Assembly: GCF_051857475.1 (NCBI RefSeq)
Contig: NZ_JBPZGZ010000001.1
Span: 1 to 64,000, forward strand
Length of the DNA stretch: 64,000 nucleotides
Source of the DNA: Pelomonas sp051857475
Lineage (GTDB): Bacteria > Pseudomonadota > Gammaproteobacteria > Burkholderiales > Burkholderiaceae_C
Direction of reading: 5' to 3'
Shown: positions 52,826 through 63,011 of the stretch, piece by piece
Layout of the letters: every line of letters starts with the position of its first letter
Position numbering within the stretch: the stretch's first letter is position 1
The notes under the pieces: generated by a model
Told to the model about the DNA's origin: nothing
The model's input: only the letters and a program-made list of their open reading frames with translations
Databases searched by the model: none
Position numbers and translations under genes: made by a program

Positions 52826-53269
52826 ATGAACCCCATCCAGGCCGGGTCCTTCCTGACCCTGCATTACCGGCTCTCGGGCCCGGACGGTGCCGACATCGTC
52901 AACACCTTCGACGACAAGCCCGCCACGCTGTCCCTCGGCATCGGCCAGCTGTCGCCGGCCATTGAGTCGCGCCTGATCGGCCTGCCCGAGGGCGCCCACG
53001 AGCGTTTCGAGCTGGCGCCCGGCGAGGCCTTCGGCGAGCGCAACCCCGAGCTGCTGCAGCGCGTGAAGCTGTCGCTGCTGCGCCAGCTGGGCGACCCCGA
53101 CGAGGTCTACAACGTCGGCGACGTGGTGCAGTTCCCAGGCCCGGACGGGCAGGGCGGCTATGCCGGCGTCGTGCGTGAGCTGGGCGACGAGGCCCTGCTG
53201 TTTGACTTCAACCATCCTCTTGCGGGCCAGCCGGTCAGCTTTGAGGTGCAAGTGATCGGGGTGCTGTGA
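52826..53269 (+). CDS. FKBP-type peptidyl-prolyl isomerase (SlpA/SlyD-like)
   Basis: A 147-residue protein with the SlpA layout: FLTLHYRLSGPDGADIVNTF, KPATLSLGIGQLSPAIESRLIG, the inserted IF flap (SFGERNPELLQRV-like segment AFGERNPELLQRVKLSL) and FDFNHPLAGQPVSFEVQVIGVL. It speeds proline cis-trans isomerisation and may act as a chaperone. Its stop overlaps ispH by four bases (ATGA). The slpA-ispH pairing is common in proteobacteria. Confidence 0.94.
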   Translation: MNPIQAGSFLTLHYRLSGPDGADIVNTFDDKPATLSLGIGQLSPAIESRLIGLPEGAHERFELAPGEAFGERNPELLQRVKLSLLRQLGDPDEVYNVGDVVQFPGPDGQGGYAGVVRELGDEALLFDFNHPLAGQPVSFEVQVIGVL

Positions 53270-54246
53270 TGAACGCCGTCGTACAACCCCAGGAAGTGCT
53301 GCTGGCCGAGCCGCGCGGCTTCTGCGCCGGCGTGGACCGTGCCATCGAGATCGTCGAGCGCGCCCTCGTCAAGTTCGGTTCGCCCATCTATGTGCGCCAC
53401 GAGATCGTGCACAACACCTATGTCGTCAACGACCTGAAGTCGCGGGGCGCCATCTTCATCGAGGACCTGGCCGAGGTGCCGCCCGGCGCCACGCTGGTGT
53501 TCAGCGCCCATGGTGTCAGCCAGGAGGTGCGCCGCGAAGCTGCCGCGCGCGGCTTCCAGGTGTTCGACGCCACCTGCCCGCTGGTGACCAAGGTCCACGT
53601 CGAGGTGGCCAAGCTGCACCGCGAGGGCTACGAATTCATCATGATCGGCCACAAGGGCCACCCCGAGGTCGAAGGCACCATGGGCCAGCTGTCCGAGGGC
53701 ATCTTCCTGGTGGAAGAGGTCGAGGATGTGGCCAAGGTGCAGGTCAAGGATGGCGGCAAGCTGGCTGTCGTCACGCAGACGACGCTGAGCGTGGACGATG
53801 CTGCCGAGATCCTGGCCGAGGTGAAGCGTGTCTTCCCGCAGGTGCGCGAGCCCAAGAAGCAGGACATCTGCTACGCCACGCAGAACCGCCAGGACGCCGT
53901 CAAGGTGCTGGCGCCGCAGGTCGACGTCGTCGTCGTCGTTGGCAGCCCGACCAGCTCCAACAGCAACCGCCTGCGCGAACTGGCCGAGCGCCTGGGCACG
54001 CCGGGCTATATGGTCGACGCGGCCGAGGACCTGAAGGCCGAATGGCTGGAAAACCGCCCCCGCGTGGGCCTGACGGCCGGCGCTTCGGCGCCCGACGTGC
54101 TGGTGCAGGCCGTCATCGACCGCCTGCGCGCTCTCGGCGCCACGACCGTGCGCAGCCTGCCGGGCGTGGAGGAGCATGTGCGCTTCCCGCTGCCCATGGG
54201 CCTGGGCGACAAGTCCATGGCCGAGGTGAGTTCCTCTCGATCTTGA
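53266..54246 (+). CDS. ispH: 4-Hydroxy-3-methylbut-2-enyl diphosphate reductase IspH
   Basis: A 326-residue iron-sulfur enzyme making IPP and DMAPP in the last step of the MEP pathway. The three cluster cysteines are in GFCAGVDRAIEI, DATCPLVTKVH and DICYATQNRQ; also seen are HEIVHNTYVVNDL, FSAHGVSQEV and GSPTSSNSNRL. Full length. Preceded by the FKBP isomerase gene in overlap; a short GC hairpin lies downstream. Confidence 0.97.
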   Translation: MMNAVVQPQEVLLAEPRGFCAGVDRAIEIVERALVKFGSPIYVRHEIVHNTYVVNDLKSRGAIFIEDLAEVPPGATLVFSAHGVSQEVRREAAARGFQVFDATCPLVTKVHVEVAKLHREGYEFIMIGHKGHPEVEGTMGQLSEGIFLVEEVEDVAKVQVKDGGKLAVVTQTTLSVDDAAEILAEVKRVFPQVREPKKQDICYATQNRQDAVKVLAPQVDVVVVVGSPTSSNSNRLRELAERLGTPGYMVDAAEDLKAEWLENRPRVGLTAGASAPDVLVQAVIDRLRALGATTVRSLPGVEEHVRFPLPMGLGDKSMAEVSSSRS

Positions 54247-54267
54247 AGCCGGTGCCTCACGCATCCG

Positions 54268-54293
54268 GCGGCGCCTGACATCGGCGCCGCTTT
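54268..54293 (+). terminator. Hairpin after ispH
   Basis: An 8-bp GC stem (GCGGCGCC at 54268-54275 / GGCGCCGC at 54283-54290) with a 7-base loop and three T. It is a modest intrinsic terminator between ispH and serS. Confidence 0.55.
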
Positions 54294-54318
54294 CGCATCC
54301 GAATCCTGAAAGACACCC

Positions 54319-55614
<1,296 letters not shown>

Positions 55615-55683
55615 TTTGTTCGGTGGGGCGAAAAAACCTGGCTATAATGCAAGGCTTCGCTCCACATGTAGCGCACCGAATCA

Positions 55684-55774
<91 letters not shown>

Positions 55775-55801
55775 ATTTTCTCCCATGAGAAACACCCCAC
55801 G

Positions 55802-55829
55802 AAAGCCACCCTAACCGGTGGCTTTTTTC
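55802..55829 (+). terminator. Rho-independent terminator after tRNA-Ser
   Basis: A 9-bp stem (AAAGCCACC / GGTGGCTTT) with loop CTAACC and a T-run, starting 28 bp after the tRNA. Confidence 0.93.
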
Positions 55830-55904
55830 TTGCCCGTCTCGGCCGTTGTGCGGGGCTTTCTGCCAATGTTCCCAAGGGCCACGGCCATGGGGCCGTCGCT
55901 GCAG

Positions 55905-56243
55905 TTACAGCGCGCCGCGAATCTGCTGCGGCAGCAGTTCCAGCACCAACTCCCTGCGAAGCCCGTGTGGGCTGCCGGTGCCCGAAGCTTCGAGCGCGAG
56001 AGTCGGGTCGGCATTCATGGCGCGCCTGATGGCATCGATCAAGGGCACGCGCACGCCTGGGTTGTCACCGGCGGCGTTGAAGGCGGCCTGGCAGATCAGT
56101 CGCAAGGCGTCCAGCTGTGCGCCGCGTATCTCGACCACCTCGACGAGCGCGTCCATGCGCGCGGCCATGGAGGCCATGGTGGCGTGCAGATGTGAGGTGA
56201 TGGACAGTGATTGGCCCGAGGCCATCAATTCTTCTTCGTTCAT
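55905..56243 (-). CDS. Hypothetical helical protein
   Basis: A 112-residue, largely helical protein (MNEEELMASGQSLSITSHLH, then MASMAARMDALVEVVEIRGA and DALRLICQAAFNAAG) without membrane segments. No family is recognised. It lies 68 bp downstream of the LysR gene stop region on the same strand and may be co-transcribed with it. Codon use fits the GC-rich core. Confidence 0.5.
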   Translation of the reverse strand: MNEEELMASGQSLSITSHLHATMASMAARMDALVEVVEIRGAQLDALRLICQAAFNAAGDNPGVRVPLIDAIRRAMNADPTLALEASGTGSPHGLRRELVLELLPQQIRGAL

Positions 56244-56311
56244 GGGCGCCCCCTTTGGCTTGTTGGTTGGAGTTCAACCCTCCAGCGTAGCCGAAACAGA
56301 CCGCTCGTCAC

Positions 56312-57250
56312 TCAACTGGCGGTGGCACGAGCGGGGCGCTCTCGCCGTGTCGGGGCGAGCAGCGACCTGACCGCTTCGCCGACCTGCTCGCGCAGCCATG
56401 CGTGGGCGCGATCCCCGTCGTGGCGCCGGTGCCAGGCGGCAATGACCGGCAGCGGCGGCGCCTGCACCGGCAGCGCCGCCGTCTTGAGCTGCATGGCCTC
56501 GATCAGCGCCGAGCACACCCGTTCCGGTACGACCACCAGCAGGTCGGCGGCGCTCGCCATGCACAGCGCCGCTGCCGCCGTGGGTGCCGATGCGACCACC
56601 CGGCGTGCCAGCCCCTGGGCGGCCAGCAGTTCATCCATCGGGTCCTGCAGCCGGCCTCGGCGTGACACCGTAACGTGGTCCGCCGCCGCATAGCTGCGCG
56701 CCGTCAGCTTGCGGCCGGCCAGCGGGTGCTGGGCGCGCAGCGCGACCACCACACGCTCCTCGCCCAGCACCGCATGCGCGACGTCCGCCTGTGAAGGGAT
56801 GGCCGCGCTGAGGTGCAGGTCGACCTGGCCCTGGCGAAGTTCTGGCGTCTCGATGTTGGCCTCCGCCAGCATCCGCAGGCGCGCATTCGGCGCGGCCTGC
56901 CGCAGGGTGGCCAGCAGCATCGGCCCCAACGCGCCGGCTAGCGCGTCGTGGCACTGGAGGGTGAAGCTGCGTTCCAGATCGGTGGGGTCGAAGGACTGCT
57001 GGCGGGCCAGCACGGCCTGAGCGCGCAGGACGACGGCATGCACTTCTTCCTGGATCGCCAGCGCATACGGCGTGGCTGCCATGTGGCGGCCGGCGCGCAC
57101 GAGGATGGCGTCGCCCGTCATGTGGCGGATGCGATCCAGCGTGCGGCTCATGGCGGGCGAGCTGACGTGCATGCGTGCCGCGGCGCCGCCCACGCTGCCC
57201 TCGTCGAGCAGCGCGTCCAGCGCGAGAAGCAGGTTCATGTCCAGTTGCAT
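56312..57250 (-). CDS. LysR-family transcriptional regulator
   Basis: A 312-residue LysR protein starting MQLDMNLLLALDALLDEGSV. The helix-turn-helix VGGAAARMHVSSPAMSRTLD and RIRHMTGDAILVRAGR are clear, and the effector domain runs to about 300. The regulated targets are probably the inositol-phosphatase-like and oxidoreductase genes that start 90 bp away on the other strand. The 19-codon upstream extension is rejected because it overlaps the promoter region. Confidence 0.92.
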   Translation of the reverse strand: MQLDMNLLLALDALLDEGSVGGAAARMHVSSPAMSRTLDRIRHMTGDAILVRAGRHMAATPYALAIQEEVHAVVLRAQAVLARQQSFDPTDLERSFTLQCHDALAGALGPMLLATLRQAAPNARLRMLAEANIETPELRQGQVDLHLSAAIPSQADVAHAVLGEERVVVALRAQHPLAGRKLTARSYAAADHVTVSRRGRLQDPMDELLAAQGLARRVVASAPTAAAALCMASAADLLVVVPERVCSALIEAMQLKTAALPVQAPPLPVIAAWHRRHDGDRAHAWLREQVGEAVRSLLAPTRRERPARATAS

Positions 57251-57340
57251 TTGGGTTAACTGACTCGTAGCCACGTTTGATTTGATGTTAATTGAACGGC
57301 CGCCCAAGATGACGCCATGTCTTCAAACCAAGGAACCGAC

Positions 57341-58201
57341 ATGGACCTCTCGAACCCCCTGATGCAGACGGCCGAACGCCTTTCGACCCAGGCCGCCGCC
57401 GCGCCCGACGACGGCGGATTGCTGGCCGCCGCGGTGGCCGCTGTACGCGCGGCTGGCGCCGTCATGCTGGCCCGCTTCGACGCGCAAGCCCGCACCCCCG
57501 ACGACCTGGCCGGCGTCGTGCGCGCCATCCATGCCAACGACGATGCCTCGCTGGCCGTGGCACGCCGGCTGCTGGAGCGGGCCCGGCCGGGCGCCGGCTG
57601 GGTGGACGACGAGCTGGAAGGCGGCGCACTGCCCGACGGCGAGTGGTGGGTGTTCGACCCGGTGGAGGGCAATGTGAACCATGTGCATGGCCAAGCCGAA
57701 TGGGGCATCAGCGCGACCCTGGTGCGCGACAACCAACCGGTGCTGACCGCCGTCTACGAGCCGGTGGCGGATCGCCTGTACACGGCGGTGCGAGGCAGCG
57801 GTGCCGCCTATGAGAACGGCGTGCCGATGCGCGCGTCAAAAAAGACCGAGCTGAAGGCCGCCATCGTCACGACGGGGCAGGCCAGGCCCGGTGAAACGGC
57901 AGACACCTACCGGCGCCTGGGCGCCTCGGTGACGGCCATGCTGAATGCGGCCCTCGTCGTGCGCATGACGGTGCCGGCCACCTTCCAGCTGGGCCAGGTG
58001 GCGGCAGGCCAGATCGACGGCTTCTGGCAGTACAGCGACGTGCGCTCGGGTCTGGCGGCCGGCGCGCTGCTGGTGGCCGAGGCGGGCGGCCGCGTCACCG
58101 ACACCCGCGGCAATCCCTGGACACTCGCCAGCGAAGACTTCCTGGCCAGCGCGCCAGGCGTGCATCGCGAAGCGGTACAGGCGCTGGCTCAGGTGGCCTG
58201 A
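57341..58201 (+). CDS. Inositol monophosphatase-family protein with altered metal motifs
   Basis: A 286-residue protein of the inositol monophosphatase fold. The usual DPIDGTxNF reads DPVEGNVNH, the upstream acidic pair is in GWVDDELEGG, and the last motif (WD-x-AAG) reads SGLAAGALLVAEAGG, so the third metal-binding Asp is missing. Activity may be lost or changed. An ATG at 57317 would add eight residues (MSSNQGTD). It is divergent from the LysR gene and 32 bp before an F420-reductase-like gene, suggesting a small LysR-controlled operon. The substrate is unknown. Confidence 0.75.
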   Translation: MDLSNPLMQTAERLSTQAAAAPDDGGLLAAAVAAVRAAGAVMLARFDAQARTPDDLAGVVRAIHANDDASLAVARRLLERARPGAGWVDDELEGGALPDGEWWVFDPVEGNVNHVHGQAEWGISATLVRDNQPVLTAVYEPVADRLYTAVRGSGAAYENGVPMRASKKTELKAAIVTTGQARPGETADTYRRLGASVTAMLNAALVVRMTVPATFQLGQVAAGQIDGFWQYSDVRSGLAAGALLVAEAGGRVTDTRGNPWTLASEDFLASAPGVHREAVQALAQVA

Positions 58202-58233
58202 ACAGCAGACAAGAACTCGATCTCAAGGAACAC

Positions 58234-58872
58234 ATGATGAACATCAGCATCCTCGGTGCCGGCCGCGTCGGCGCCACACTCGCCAAAGCCCTGGCCGACA
58301 AGGGCCATGCCATCACGCTGGGCCATCGCGATCCGCAGGCCGGAGCCAGCCGCTGGCAAGGGCCGGCCGTTCAACACGCCTCACTCGCGGATGCTGCGGC
58401 CGCTTCGGCCTTCGTCATCAATGCCCTGCCGGGCGAAGCGGCTTTGCAGGCCTTGAAGGCGCTGGAGGCGGCGCTGCAAGGCAAGGTCTTGCTGGACGTC
58501 GCCAACGCCACGGTGCGCACGGCTGACGGCATGCCCGGTGGGCTGCTCTATCCCGACAGCAGCCTGGCCGAGCAGTTGCAGGCGGCGCTGCCGCAGACGC
58601 GCGTCGTGAAGGCGCTGAACACGATGCTGTTCACGGTGATGGCGGCGCCGCACAGCCTGGCCACGCCGCCCACTGCCTTCCTCAGCGGCAATGACGCACA
58701 GGCCAGGGAGCAGGTGAAGGCGCTGCTCGGCGAACTGGGCTGGCCGGCGGAATGGCTGCTCGACCTCGGGCCCATCGAATCCGCCCGCGCCACGGAGGCC
58801 TTCATCCTGATGGTGCCCCGCCTCATCGCCGCCAGAGGCTTCAAGCCCTTTGCGCTGACGGTGGCGGGATGA
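58234..58872 (+). CDS. NADPH-dependent F420 reductase-like oxidoreductase
   Basis: A 212-residue Rossmann protein with NAD(P)-binding start MNISILGAGRVGATLAKALA and GHRDP at the NADP-selecting turn; the middle has FVINALPGEAALQAL and VVKALNTMLFTVM, typical of the F420 oxidoreductase-like/YedF-like NADP reductases. The cofactor F420 is not expected in this organism; members of this group in proteobacteria act on other substrates. AAGGA precedes a double ATG. Second gene after the inositol-phosphatase-like gene. Confidence 0.82.
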   Translation: MMNISILGAGRVGATLAKALADKGHAITLGHRDPQAGASRWQGPAVQHASLADAAAASAFVINALPGEAALQALKALEAALQGKVLLDVANATVRTADGMPGGLLYPDSSLAEQLQAALPQTRVVKALNTMLFTVMAAPHSLATPPTAFLSGNDAQAREQVKALLGELGWPAEWLLDLGPIESARATEAFILMVPRLIAARGFKPFALTVAG

Positions 58873-58882
58873 CCGGCCGGCG

Positions 58883-60250
58883 TCAGTGGCCGTGGTGGCC
58901 CTGGGGCTTGCGCACCTGGACCTCGACGTTGGCGGGCTGCGGGGCGGAAGAACCAGGCGCCACGGCCGCGGGTGGCGCATCGCCTACCTCGCGAGCCAGG
59001 GTGCCGGGCGGATGCTGGAACCAACCCGGGTCTGAATAGTCGCCGCGCTTCAGCCCGCGCCTGACCTTCAGCATGCTGAACATGCCACCCATGGCGATGG
59101 CCCCGAAAGGCCCGTCGCCGGCCATCATCGGCGCGGTGTTCTCGGGTCCCGGCATGCTCATTTCCGTCATCTCGTGCATGCCGTTGTGGCCCATGGCCAT
59201 ATAGCCCGGCACCAGCTTGCGAATCTTGGCCTCCAGGTCGCTGGCATCCACGCCCAGCATGGTCGGCACGTTGTGACCCATCGCATTCATCGTGTGATGG
59301 GCCTTGTGGCAGTGGAAGGCCCAGTCGCCTTCCTCGTCGGCGATGAACTCGAGCTGGCGCATCTGGCCCACGGCGATATCCGTCGTCACTTCGGGCCAGC
59401 GGGCCGTGCGCGGCACGGGGCCGCCATCCGTGCCGGTGACCTCGAACTCATGGCCGTGGATGTGGATGGGGTGGTTGGTCATCGTCAGGTTGCCGACGCG
59501 GATGCGCACGCGGTCGCCCTGGCGCGCCACCAGCGGCGCGATGCCCGGGAAGATGCGGCTGTTCCAGCTCCATAGGTTGAAGTCCAGCATGGTCATGACC
59601 TTGGGCGTGGCGCTGCCGGGCTCGATGTCATAGGCGTTGAGCAGGAAGGCGTAGTCGCGATCCACGTCGGCGATCTGCGGATGCCTGGCCTTGGGATGCG
59701 TGATCCACAGGCCCATCATGCCCATGGCCATCTGCACCATCTCGTCGGCATGCGGGTGGTACATGAAGGTGCCGGGACGGCGGGCGACGAACTCGTAGAC
59801 CCAGGTCTTGCCCGGTGGGATGGGTGGCTGGGTCAAGCCCGTCACGCCGTCCATGCCATTGGGCAGGCGCTGGCCGTGCCAATGCATGCTGGTGCCCTCG
59901 GGCAGGCGGTTGGTGACGTAGATGCGCACGCGGTCGCCTTCGACGACCTCGATGGTTGGGCCGGGGCTCTGGCCGTTGTAGCCCCACAGCCTGGCCGTGA
60001 AGCCGGGCGCCATCTCGCGCACGACGGCCTCGGCAACGAGATGGAACTCCTTGACGCCGTCCTTCATGCGCCAGGGCGCCGTCCAGCCGTTCAGCGTGAC
60101 GACGGGGTTGTAGGGCCGGCCATTGGGCGGCACGAGGGGGGCCTGCGTGTCGGGCGAGGTCTGGATGACGGGTTCGGGCAGGGCCGCGAGGGCCACCGTG
60201 GAGACCGCGGCCAGCGAGGTGCCGGCAAGCAGGGAGCGTCGATTGAGCAT
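58883..60250 (-). CDS. Multicopper oxidase, Tat-exported (copper-resistance type)
   Basis: A 455-residue cupredoxin-repeat oxidase. A twin-arginine signal (MLNRRSLLAGTSLAAVS) directs the folded copper enzyme to the periplasm. Copper motifs: HWHGQRLPNGMDG, HPHADEMVQMAMG, HPIHIHGHEFE and FHCHKAHHTMNAMGH. A Met/His-rich segment near 370-400 (MAMGHNGMHEMTEMSMPGPE) suits metal binding. It probably oxidises Cu(I) to the less toxic Cu(II). It lies 13 bp after the TolC-type gene on the same strand; a metal efflux or detoxification operon is likely. The C-terminal tail is Pro/Ala-rich. Confidence 0.92.
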   Translation of the reverse strand: MLNRRSLLAGTSLAAVSTVALAALPEPVIQTSPDTQAPLVPPNGRPYNPVVTLNGWTAPWRMKDGVKEFHLVAEAVVREMAPGFTARLWGYNGQSPGPTIEVVEGDRVRIYVTNRLPEGTSMHWHGQRLPNGMDGVTGLTQPPIPPGKTWVYEFVARRPGTFMYHPHADEMVQMAMGMMGLWITHPKARHPQIADVDRDYAFLLNAYDIEPGSATPKVMTMLDFNLWSWNSRIFPGIAPLVARQGDRVRIRVGNLTMTNHPIHIHGHEFEVTGTDGGPVPRTARWPEVTTDIAVGQMRQLEFIADEEGDWAFHCHKAHHTMNAMGHNVPTMLGVDASDLEAKIRKLVPGYMAMGHNGMHEMTEMSMPGPENTAPMMAGDGPFGAIAMGGMFSMLKVRRGLKRGDYSDPGWFQHPPGTLAREVGDAPPAAVAPGSSAPQPANVEVQVRKPQGHHGH

Positions 60251-60263
60251 GGGGTCCTCGGAA

Positions 60264-61637
60264 TCAGTGGGGCGCTGCAGCGGCGGGCGCGGCGGCGGTG
60301 GCCTGCGGCAGGCTGGGCGTGGCGCGGCCGACGAGGGCCTGGTCGAGGTCGGCCTGGGCGATCCAGAAGTCGCGCAGGGCGTCCTGCGCGGCGCTGACGG
60401 CGGCCGCCTGGGCGCGCGCGTCGGCCAGCAGTTCGAAGACGCCGATCAGCATGGCGTTGTAGCGCAGCAGCTGCTCCTGGGAGACGCGCTGGGCCAGCGG
60501 CAGCAGTTCGTCGCGATGCTGGCGGGCGACGTCGAAGGCGCTGCGGTAAAGGCCGTAAGCCTCGCGCGCCTCGGAGCGTGCCTGGATGGCCGTGTCGGCC
60601 GCGATGTGAGCGGCTTCGCGGGCCAGGGCTTCGGCCTTGGGAACCGGTCCGGGGCCGAACAGCGGCAATTCCAGAGCCACTTCCCAGCCGCGTTGCGTCG
60701 GCTGCTCGTTGGAGGAGTTGCGCACCGTGCCCAGCTCCAGCATCGATACCCAGCGCGTCGCGCGCGCCAGGTCGAGCTGCTTGCCTGACTGCTCCAGCGA
60801 CAGCCGCGCCGCCCGCACGTCCAGGCGCTGGGCCAGAGCCTGCGCTTCGACGCCGGCCAGTTCGCGTGGCGCCGTGGGCAGTTCGGGCAGGCGCTCTGGC
60901 AGGCGCAGCGCCTGGCCGTCCTCCAGGCTCAGCAGGCGCACGAGGCGTTCGCGTGCCGCCAGGCGCTGGGTTTCGGCGCGTGCCAGGGCCAACCTCGCCT
61001 CGGCCTCGAAGCCCTGTTCGCGGGCGCGTGAGAGGGCGTTGAAGTTGCCGGCCGCCTGCATGCGCTTGGCCAATTCGGCGCCGGCTTCGGCGGCCTCCAT
61101 CACCTGGCGGCGGTAGGCCAGGGCTTCTTCGGCGGCCACGGCGCGCACCCAGGCGCGGCGTGTATCAGCGACCAGGGCCAGAGTGTCGGCGGCGGCTTGC
61201 TGCTGCTCGGCCTGCAGGCGGCGCTGTTCGGCGGCGCGCACCAGCGGCAGGGTCAGCAACCGGGCCAGGTCGACATGCCAGCCGCGCTCGATCTCGACTT
61301 CGCTGCCGCGGGTCAGGCGGCTGAAGCGAAAGCCCGGGTTGGGCAGGCGGCCGGCCGCGTCGACCTCGGCGGCCGTGACGCCCAGGCGCGCCAGCCGGGC
61401 CTGCAGGCCGCGGTTGTTCTGCAGAGCGAGCTGCACGGCGGCTTCGGCCGTCAGCGGCTCGCGCAGGCGCTCGGCGATCTGGTCAGGCGAGGGCAGGGTG
61501 GCCGACAGTGGCTGGGCGGTGTGCGGCTCGGTCAGCCTGGAGACCGGCGCGATGTCGTCAGGCGGCGCGGTGGCGCAACCGGCCAGCGCAGCCAGCAGCG
61601 CGAGCCCGCAGGCGCGCGCGAAGGGAAGGGAATGCAT
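60264..61637 (-). CDS. TolC-family outer-membrane efflux lipoprotein
   Basis: A 457-residue outer-membrane factor. A lipoprotein signal (CGLALLAALAGCATAP, lipobox LAGC) and two OEP repeats of long helices (LALQNNRGLQARLARLGVTA; DLARATRWVSMLELG; GWEVALELPLFGPGPV). The pattern is of the CzcC/CusC type, consistent with the multicopper oxidase downstream and the Cys/His-rich protein upstream. No inner-membrane pump or adaptor is adjacent. Confidence 0.9.
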   Translation of the reverse strand: MHSLPFARACGLALLAALAGCATAPPDDIAPVSRLTEPHTAQPLSATLPSPDQIAERLREPLTAEAAVQLALQNNRGLQARLARLGVTAAEVDAAGRLPNPGFRFSRLTRGSEVEIERGWHVDLARLLTLPLVRAAEQRRLQAEQQQAAADTLALVADTRRAWVRAVAAEEALAYRRQVMEAAEAGAELAKRMQAAGNFNALSRAREQGFEAEARLALARAETQRLAARERLVRLLSLEDGQALRLPERLPELPTAPRELAGVEAQALAQRLDVRAARLSLEQSGKQLDLARATRWVSMLELGTVRNSSNEQPTQRGWEVALELPLFGPGPVPKAEALAREAAHIAADTAIQARSEAREAYGLYRSAFDVARQHRDELLPLAQRVSQEQLLRYNAMLIGVFELLADARAQAAAVSAAQDALRDFWIAQADLDQALVGRATPSLPQATAAAPAAAAPH

Positions 61638-61711
61638 GCAGAGCCTCTCGGGCGGTGCGAAGACGCCCGCCGCGCGATGGACGGCGGCGGGAACAGCGGC
61701 AGGGGAGAGGC

Positions 61712-62047
61712 TCAGGCCCTGGGAGGCGGGTCGGGCAGGGGCGGCACGATGCCGGCCCAGGTCTCGGCCGGCGCCTGGGCCACGCGCACGGAAGGTGCGG
61801 TGGGTGCTGCATCCAGCGTCAGAACAGGCGGAGGTGCGGCGGCCAGGCAGCAGGGCGCGCAGAGCTTGCAGGGTTTGGCCGCGTGGTCGTGGGCATCGCC
61901 CTGCGACATCGCGTGATGTTCATGGCCAGCGTGCTGCTCCTGCACCGGCATCGGCTCACAGCCCAACTGGCCGGCCGCGAGCAGGCTGCGCAGGGGCAGC
62001 AGCACGAGCAGCAGGCAGAGGACGAGGAAGCGGCCGGGGCGACGCAT
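61712..62047 (-). CDS. Small Cys/His-rich exported protein (CzcI-like)
   Basis: A 111-residue protein: signal peptide RFLVLCLLLVLLPLRSLLAA, then a metal-binding-looking stretch with CEPMPVQEQHAGHEHHAMS and HDHAAKPCKLCAPCC. The layout is like CzcI and DUF2946-type proteins found first in cobalt-zinc-cadmium or copper efflux operons. The ATG at 62047 is chosen because the signal peptide starts there. It is 74 bp before the TolC-type gene on the same strand. Confidence 0.6.
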   Translation of the reverse strand: MRRPGRFLVLCLLLVLLPLRSLLAAGQLGCEPMPVQEQHAGHEHHAMSQGDAHDHAAKPCKLCAPCCLAAAPPPVLTLDAAPTAPSVRVAQAPAETWAGIVPPLPDPPPRA

Positions 62048-62057
62048 GCGCGGCACT

Positions 62058-62942
62058 TTAACTGGCTTGTTGGAGCCAGGCCCGCGGCGACAGCCCCTCA
62101 TGCTTCTGCGCAAACAGTCGGCTCAAGGCCGAGGCATTGGCATAGCCCAGCTCGACCGCCAGCGTCTTCAAGGGCTTGCCGGCCTGCAGCTCGGCACGGG
62201 CGATGGCCAGGCGCCAGTCGGCCAGGTAGTCGGCCGGCGACTGGCCCACGGCTTCGCGGAAGGCCTCGGCAAAGCGGCTGCGCGACATGCCGGCCTGCGC
62301 CGCCATGGCCGCCAGGCTCCAGGCCTCGCCGGGCCGCGCATGCAGGGCCGTCAGCGCGTGGGCCAGGCGCGGCTCGGCCAGGCCGCGCATCAGGCCCAGG
62401 GGCAGGGGAGCGTCGTGCTGGTCCAGCATCCAGCGCAGCAGTTGCAGCAGCAGCACCTCGAAGAGCCGGTCGGCCAGCAAGCGCTGCCCGCAGCGCACGC
62501 GCTCGGCTTCGCCAAACAGCAGGCCGAGCGTCGCTTCCAGCCCTTCCACCTGGGCCAGCGGCAACACGACCAGGGGCGGCAGGGCCTGGACGAGAGGATG
62601 CCCGGCTGCGAAGTCCAACGTCGCGCAGACAAAGTCCGCCCCTTCGGCCGGCGCGTTGTGGAAGTCGTGGGCCAGCGGCCGCGGGTAGAAGACCAGACTC
62701 GGCTCGCGCACCCACAGGCTTTCGACGAGACCCGTCGCGGCGGCGTGCCTGACCTCCATCTCGCCGTTGCGCATCACATGCAGGAAGCCGCGGCCGGGCT
62801 GGGCGTCGAAATGGGTCACGCCGCACAGCGGTCCGGCGTGGAAGAGGCTGGCGCGCACGCGAAAGCGTTCGAACAGCGGACTCAGGCGATCCAGTGGCGG
62901 GGCTTCAGCCATGGGACGAATAGGTTGAATTGCTGGATTCAA
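62058..62942 (-). CDS. AraC-family transcriptional regulator
   Basis: A 294-residue protein. N-terminal cupin_6-type sensor (FHAGPLCGVTHFDAQPGRGF, LVFYPRPLAHDFH) and C-terminal two-helix-turn-helix domain (WSLAAMAAQAGMSRSRFAEA, LAVELGYANASALSRLFAQK). This subgroup is usually divergent from a small oxidoreductase or carboxymuconolactone decarboxylase gene that it activates, as here (63012). An ATG ten codons in (62912) is an alternative start. The CzcI-like gene follows by 10 bp, but its link is uncertain. Confidence 0.9.
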   Translation of the reverse strand: MNPAIQPIRPMAEAPPLDRLSPLFERFRVRASLFHAGPLCGVTHFDAQPGRGFLHVMRNGEMEVRHAAATGLVESLWVREPSLVFYPRPLAHDFHNAPAEGADFVCATLDFAAGHPLVQALPPLVVLPLAQVEGLEATLGLLFGEAERVRCGQRLLADRLFEVLLLQLLRWMLDQHDAPLPLGLMRGLAEPRLAHALTALHARPGEAWSLAAMAAQAGMSRSRFAEAFREAVGQSPADYLADWRLAIARAELQAGKPLKTLAVELGYANASALSRLFAQKHEGLSPRAWLQQAS

Positions 62943-63011
62943 TGATACCTATCGTTCCTCACTGGCGGCGACAGTGGAGGCCTTCCTCCACTGCAACCGA
63001 AAGGTGATTTC

